Origin: CAYGWX01 sp964353855 [NCBI: uncultured bacterium]
GTDB lineage: Bacteria > Edwardsbacteria > CAYGWX01
NCBI GenBank assembly: GCA_964353855.1
Contig: CAYGWX010000028.1
Span: 1 to 26,224 of the forward strand
DNA: 26,224 bases
Reading direction: 5' to 3'
Shown: one piece after another, positions 22,658 through 26,224 of the stretch
Position numbering within the stretch: the first letter of the stretch is position 1
How the letters are laid out: each line of letters opens with the position of its first letter
Notes under the pieces: generated by a model
The model's input: the letters and a program-made list of their open reading frames with translations, nothing else
Databases searched by the model: none
Told to the model about the DNA's origin: nothing
Translations under genes and position numbers: made by a program

Positions 22658-23323
22658 ATGGAAGTAAAGGTAGTGCAAAATATAATGGCAGCAAACGACC
22701 TCCTGGCCCAGGAAATGAGAGAGGTCTTTGGAAGCAGAAATATATTTGTCGTCAACCTGCTTTCCTCTCCCGGAGCCGGCAAGACGAGTCTTTTGGAAGA
22801 GACGATAAAACGTCTCAAAGGAGACTGCAATATTGCTGTGATCGAGGGGGACATCGCTGGAGACCACGATGCCCGACGGATCGCCGCCCTGGGGATACCT
22901 GTCGTGCAGATCAACACCGGAGGGACCTGTCATCTGGATGCCCGAATGGTGAAGAGTGCCCTCGCAGAACTCGATCTTTCCGGAGTGGGTGTCCTCTTCA
23001 TTGAGAACGTTGGCAACCTGGTCTGTCCGGCTTCATTTAAATTAGGAGAGAATCTTCGAGCCGTCATCCTCTCAACCCCGGAGGGTAACGATAAGGTGAA
23101 GAAGTATCCCCTGGCCTTCCGGGAGTCCCAGGCTGCGGTGATCAACAAGACCGACCTCCTTCCCTACGTGGATTTCGATCTGGACCAGACTCGGCGGGAT
23201 ATCCGCGATATCAATACCCAAAGCGAGATCTTCGCTCTCTCCTGCAAGACCGGCGAAGGGCTTGATTTCTGGGTGGATTACATTAAGGGAAAGATACAGG
23301 GTTCTACCCTGCGAGCGGGATGA
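22658..23323 (+). CDS. hypB: HypB, GTPase for nickel insertion
   Basis: A 221-residue GTPase of the SIMIBI class. The P-loop is SSPGAGKT at 36-43. The GTP-gated metal site is formed by C91-H92 (GGTCHLDARM) and C123 (NLVCPASF). NKTDL and SCKTGEG provide guanine recognition and the G5 loop. It lacks the N-terminal CxxCGC motif and the His-rich nickel store found in some HypB, so it is the minimal form. It works with HypA to load nickel into the hydrogenase large subunit. Only a weak AGAG-type ribosome site is seen. It overlaps hypF by 4 bases. Confidence 0.94.
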   Translation: MEVKVVQNIMAANDLLAQEMREVFGSRNIFVVNLLSSPGAGKTSLLEETIKRLKGDCNIAVIEGDIAGDHDARRIAALGIPVVQINTGGTCHLDARMVKSALAELDLSGVGVLFIENVGNLVCPASFKLGENLRAVILSTPEGNDKVKKYPLAFRESQAAVINKTDLLPYVDFDLDQTRRDIRDINTQSEIFALSCKTGEGLDFWVDYIKGKIQGSTLRAG

Positions 23324-25608
23324 GCGATGATAGAGTCCGGGTTCGTTTAACGGTCAAGGGCCGGGTGCAGGGGGTGGGCTTCCGACCCACGACCTACAAT
23401 TATGCCCAGACGCTTAACTTGAGCGGCTGGGTTTCTAATTCCCCGGAGGGCGCCCTGATCGAAGTCGAGGGTTCCCGACAGGTCGTGGAGACCTTCATCA
23501 AAGACCTTCCCAATAGGCTTCCCCCTCAGGCAAGGCTCCAATCCATCGAGCGTCGGGAGTTCGTGCCGGTTGGTTACGAGGGATTCGAGATCCGCTCCAG
23601 CCAGGAGGAAGGGGAGACCCAAGCCCTCATTCTCCCGGACTTGGCTACCTGCGAAGATTGTCTTCGGGAGTTGCAGGACGTAAGCGATAGACGCCACGAC
23701 TATCCTTTCATCAACTGCACCAACTGCGGGCCAAGGTTCACGATCATCCAGGATGTTCCTTACGACAGACCCCGGACGACGATGGCCCCTTTCAAGATGT
23801 GTCCGGAGTGCCAAAGGGAATACGAGGATCCGCGGGACCGACGATTTCATGCTCAGCCCGACGCCTGTCCGATCTGCGGCCCAAAGGTATGGCTTGAAGA
23901 CCACAAGGGCAGACTGGAGTCTGTCGATCCTATTTCCGAGGCCAGGAGGCTTCTCGCCCGGGGGAAGATCCTTGCCCTCAAGAGCTTGGGGGGATTTCAT
24001 CTGGCCTGTGACGCGAATAACGAGCAAGCCGTCTCGGAACTGCGCCGGAGAAAACTCCGATCCTCCAAGCCCTTTGCTGTAATGATGTCTTCTCTGGATG
24101 TGGTTGAGAAACACTGCTTTCTCAGTCCTCACGTGCGCGAACTCTTGACCTCCTGGGCACGTCCCATCGTTCTGCTTGCCAAAAAAGAAGAGATTCGCGA
24201 CCGGGGCATCGCTCCGGGGATCCCCAATCTGGGCGTTATGCTTCCCTACACCCCACTGCATCATCTCCTGTTCGAGGGGCCGGAGCGATTCGAGGTTCTG
24301 GTGATGACTTCCGGAAACAAACAGGATGAGCCGATCTGCCGGACGAACGAGGAGGCCAGGGAAGTCCTTGCTGAGATCGCAGACCTTTTTCTTTTCCACG
24401 ATCGCGAGATTCACAACCGATGCGACGACTCCATTGCCCGATCTTCCGTTGAAGGAATGCAGATCTTCAGACGGGCCAGGGGGTTCGTTCCCAATCCCGT
24501 CCCTCTGGGGTTGAGCGGACCCTGCGTCCTGGCTTCCGGGCCCGAGCTCAAGAACACCTTTTGCCTCACCCGCAGGGACGAAGCTTATCTTTCGCAGTAT
24601 ATCGGGGACTTGAACAATCAAGCGACCTTAGAATATTACGGGGAAGCTTTGGAGAGGATGAAGAGGGTTCTGAACGTAGAGCCGGAAATCGTGGCCTACG
24701 ACCTCCATCCGGACTATCTGGCCACGCGTTTTGCCAAGGGATTGCCGACCGAAGGAAAGTTTGGCGTCCAACACCATCATGCCCATATCGCCAGCGTAAT
24801 GGCTGAGCATCACCTGGAGGGCCCGGTCATCGGGGTCTCCTTTGATGGTACAGGTTACGGATTGGACGGACAAATATGGGGAGGGGAGTTTTTGCTCGCC
24901 GAAGAAGGTCGCTTCGAAAGGCTGGGTCATTTAACCTACCTCCCCATGCCCGGAGGAGAGGCGGCCATCCTTGAACCCTGGAGGATGGCTGTGGCCTATA
25001 TGCAGTTATCAGGCTTCCCCGTGGAGGAGTGTCGGAATCTGCTGCCGGGAGTCGAGGAAAAATCCCTGAAGGTAGTTTTCAGGCTGGCGGAAACCCGCTT
25101 CAACTCGCCCCTCACCTCAAGCGCAGGAAGGCTGTTCGACGCGGCAGCCGCCCTCTTAGGGTTTCAAGGCCAGGTCACCTATGAGGGGCAGGCGGCCTGC
25201 GAGTTGGAGGCTCTGGCCGAGTCAGCAGATGGGGGTGAACCTTATCCTTTCGTCCGGATCGGAGAAAAATCATTTGAGCTGGATTTCAGGAGCATGTTCC
25301 GGGGAATGGTGGACGACCTGAGGAGGGGAGAGGGCAAAGGAACCATTGCAGGGAAGTTTCATGCCACGCTTACACGAGCTATCGTAGATACCTGTGCAGA
25401 TCTCTCTGGGGCCTTGGACCTCAAGACGGTGGCCCTTTCGGGAGGGGTCTTCCAGAACCGGATTCTCCTGGAAACTGTTCGACAAAAATTGATCGAGATG
25501 GGCCTAAATCCTCTTTCAAACCAAGCGGTTCCTGTAAACGATGGAGGGATATCACTCGGGCAGGCTTGGGTGGCACTGAAATGGTGGGAGGAAAGACAAA
25601 GAGGATAG
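23320..25608 (+). CDS. hypF: HypF, carbamoyltransferase for [NiFe] cyanide ligand synthesis
   Basis: A 762-residue multidomain protein of full length. It has an acylphosphatase domain (VQGVGFRPTTYNYA near 16-29), two zinc fingers (first pair C111/C114, then CTNC, CPEC, CPIC), a YrdC-like carbamoyl-adenylate domain, and a Kae1-like C-terminal domain with QHHHAH near 484 and VSFDGTGYG. HypF transfers the carbamoyl group of carbamoyl phosphate to HypE, the first step towards the Fe-CN ligands. HypC, HypD and HypE are not in the window and must be encoded elsewhere. The gene is translationally coupled to hypB and is the last gene of the hydrogenase region. Confidence 0.95.
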   Translation: MSDDRVRVRLTVKGRVQGVGFRPTTYNYAQTLNLSGWVSNSPEGALIEVEGSRQVVETFIKDLPNRLPPQARLQSIERREFVPVGYEGFEIRSSQEEGETQALILPDLATCEDCLRELQDVSDRRHDYPFINCTNCGPRFTIIQDVPYDRPRTTMAPFKMCPECQREYEDPRDRRFHAQPDACPICGPKVWLEDHKGRLESVDPISEARRLLARGKILALKSLGGFHLACDANNEQAVSELRRRKLRSSKPFAVMMSSLDVVEKHCFLSPHVRELLTSWARPIVLLAKKEEIRDRGIAPGIPNLGVMLPYTPLHHLLFEGPERFEVLVMTSGNKQDEPICRTNEEAREVLAEIADLFLFHDREIHNRCDDSIARSSVEGMQIFRRARGFVPNPVPLGLSGPCVLASGPELKNTFCLTRRDEAYLSQYIGDLNNQATLEYYGEALERMKRVLNVEPEIVAYDLHPDYLATRFAKGLPTEGKFGVQHHHAHIASVMAEHHLEGPVIGVSFDGTGYGLDGQIWGGEFLLAEEGRFERLGHLTYLPMPGGEAAILEPWRMAVAYMQLSGFPVEECRNLLPGVEEKSLKVVFRLAETRFNSPLTSSAGRLFDAAAALLGFQGQVTYEGQAACELEALAESADGGEPYPFVRIGEKSFELDFRSMFRGMVDDLRRGEGKGTIAGKFHATLTRAIVDTCADLSGALDLKTVALSGGVFQNRILLETVRQKLIEMGLNPLSNQAVPVNDGGISLGQAWVALKWWEERQRG

Positions 25609-25697
25609 TTGAAAAAGAAATATTTTTCTCCCGCAGCTCTTTTTTTGTTAGTCACCATAGTAAAGCTCTTATTTTTGAATGAAATGAATCCTCTGCC

Positions 25698-25726
25698 TTG
25701 ACAAAGGGGGCATTCTGTGCTATGCT
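25698..25726 (+). promoter_or_regulatory. Sigma-70-type promoter for the secreted protein gene
   Basis: TTGACA (25698-25703) and TATGCT (25721-25726) are 17 bases apart, close to consensus. Transcription would begin near 25733, giving a leader of about 90 bases. The leader contains a short stem-loop (CCTC-tattttt-GAGG, 25769-25783). The change from sigma-54 to sigma-70 control marks the end of the hydrogenase locus. Confidence 0.75.
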
Positions 25727-25824
25727 ATTTACGTTAAAGTCGTCAGGTGAAAGAAGGTGGAGTAGAAGCCTCTATTTTTGAGGTCTTTTCGGGCAAAACC
25801 TTAAAGGAAAAAAGGAGAAAGACG

Positions 25825-26224
25825 ATGAGGCGTTGGATAGGACTCGTGCTGGCCTTGATGGTGGTGACGGTGTGGGCCAGCGGTTCTCAGGCCGGGATGA
25901 TCGGGCCTTCGCTGCAGGGGTATTTGACGAAAGCGGCGCCCGGGCAGAAGCTGCCTGTGATCATCGCGCTGAAGCAGCAGGCGGACAACGTGGCCTTGGA
26001 GAAGGCCTGTGCGGACATGACGAAGGAGGGGCGCTGGGCGTACGTGGTCTCGGAGCTGAAGCGGCTCTCGGACGTAACCCAGCGTGACCTGCTGTCCTAC
26101 CTGGCCTCCGAGGAGCGGGTCGGGAAGGCCGCGAAGGTCAACGGGTTCTGGATCGTGAACGCGGTGTACTGCGAGGCCACGCCGGAGGTGATCCAGGCGC
26201 TGGTCGCCCGTCCGGAGGTGTACT
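25825..26224 (+). CDS. Secreted protein, probable subtilisin-like protease propeptide region (partial, runs off window)
   Basis: The frame is open from ATG 25825 to the window end (133 codons, no stop). Residues 1-23 are a signal peptide: two Arg, then a hydrophobic run (WIGLVLALMVVTVWA), with likely cleavage after SQA. Next come LQGYLTKAAPGQKLPVIIAL and FWIVNAVYCEATPEVIQALV, near ARPEVY at the window edge. This pattern resembles the I9-type inhibitory propeptides of secreted S8 (subtilisin-like) proteases. The catalytic domain would lie beyond the window, so the assignment is provisional. GGAGAAAG precedes the start. It appears unrelated to the hydrogenase genes. Confidence 0.7.
   Translation, partial: MRRWIGLVLALMVVTVWASGSQAGMIGPSLQGYLTKAAPGQKLPVIIALKQQADNVALEKACADMTKEGRWAYVVSELKRLSDVTQRDLLSYLASEERVGKAAKVNGFWIVNAVYCEATPEVIQALVARPEVY

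Noticed and set aside
25612-25660. Possible intrinsic terminator after hypF (GAAAAA/TTTTTC stem, later T-run)
   Set aside because: The stem is A-T only and the T-run follows after a gap, so stability is too low to call.
25733-25824. Possible cyclic-di-GMP-type riboswitch in the leader of the secreted protein gene
   Set aside because: Short purine-rich blocks and a GCCTC/GAGG stem are there, but the conserved GEMM core order and loops are not recognisable.

Overview
The window comes from a strictly anaerobic bacterium with high-GC, strongly biased codon use in its metabolic genes. The gene content (HdrABC with an Mvh-type [NiFe] hydrogenase, NuoEFG-like modules, an [FeFe]-hydrogenase-like sensor kinase, HydEFG, sigma-54 control and butyrate kinase) best fits a syntroph- or sulfate-reducer-like lineage such as Desulfobacterota. 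This placement is inferred from gene content; there is no rRNA or marker gene here.

Layout. A minus-strand butyrate kinase (244-1314) has its own sigma-70-type promoter. It is divergent from a long plus-strand operon that starts at a good sigma-54 promoter (1687-1702). That operon runs hdrC, hdrB, the N-terminal half of hdrA, nuoE, a nuoF-gltD fusion, a nuoG-N-terminus fused to the C-terminal half of hdrA, mvhD, mvhG and mvhA (1796-12470). After a strong hairpin follow a hydrogenase maturation protease, an [FeFe]-hydrogenase-like sensor histidine kinase, an archaemetzincin and a sigma-54-dependent response regulator (12561-17031). An AT-rich spacer carries two GTTG-N7-CAAC dyads 105 bp apart and a second, near-consensus sigma-54 promoter (17250-17265). 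It precedes a GcvH-like protein with twin Cys motifs, then hydG, hydE, hydF and hypA. A 458-bp non-coding gap separates these from hypB and hypF. The window ends inside a secreted protein resembling the propeptide of a subtilisin-like protease (25825 onward).

How it fits together. The first operon encodes what looks like one soluble composite complex. H2 is handled by MvhAG, MvhD links it to Hdr, and HdrB/HdrC form a CCG-domain disulfide-reductase-type module. NAD(P)H is handled by NuoE, the NuoF-GltD fusion and the NuoG-like part. The FAD subunit HdrA, the usual bifurcation site, is split into two polypeptides at its inserted ferredoxin region, and the second piece has acquired a NuoG N-terminus. 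The sensor kinase probably carries an H-cluster and reads H2 or redox state. It would phosphorylate the sigma-54 activator, which could act on both sigma-54 promoters. HydG, HydE and HydF would mature the sensor, since no catalytic [FeFe] hydrogenase is visible here, while HypA/B/F and the protease serve the [NiFe] enzyme. The GcvH-like protein beside hydG/E/F is notable because lipoyl-H-protein has been implicated in making the bridging dithiomethylamine ligand of the H-cluster. The regulatory and ligand-supply links are inferences; the domain assignments rest on motifs visible in the sequence.
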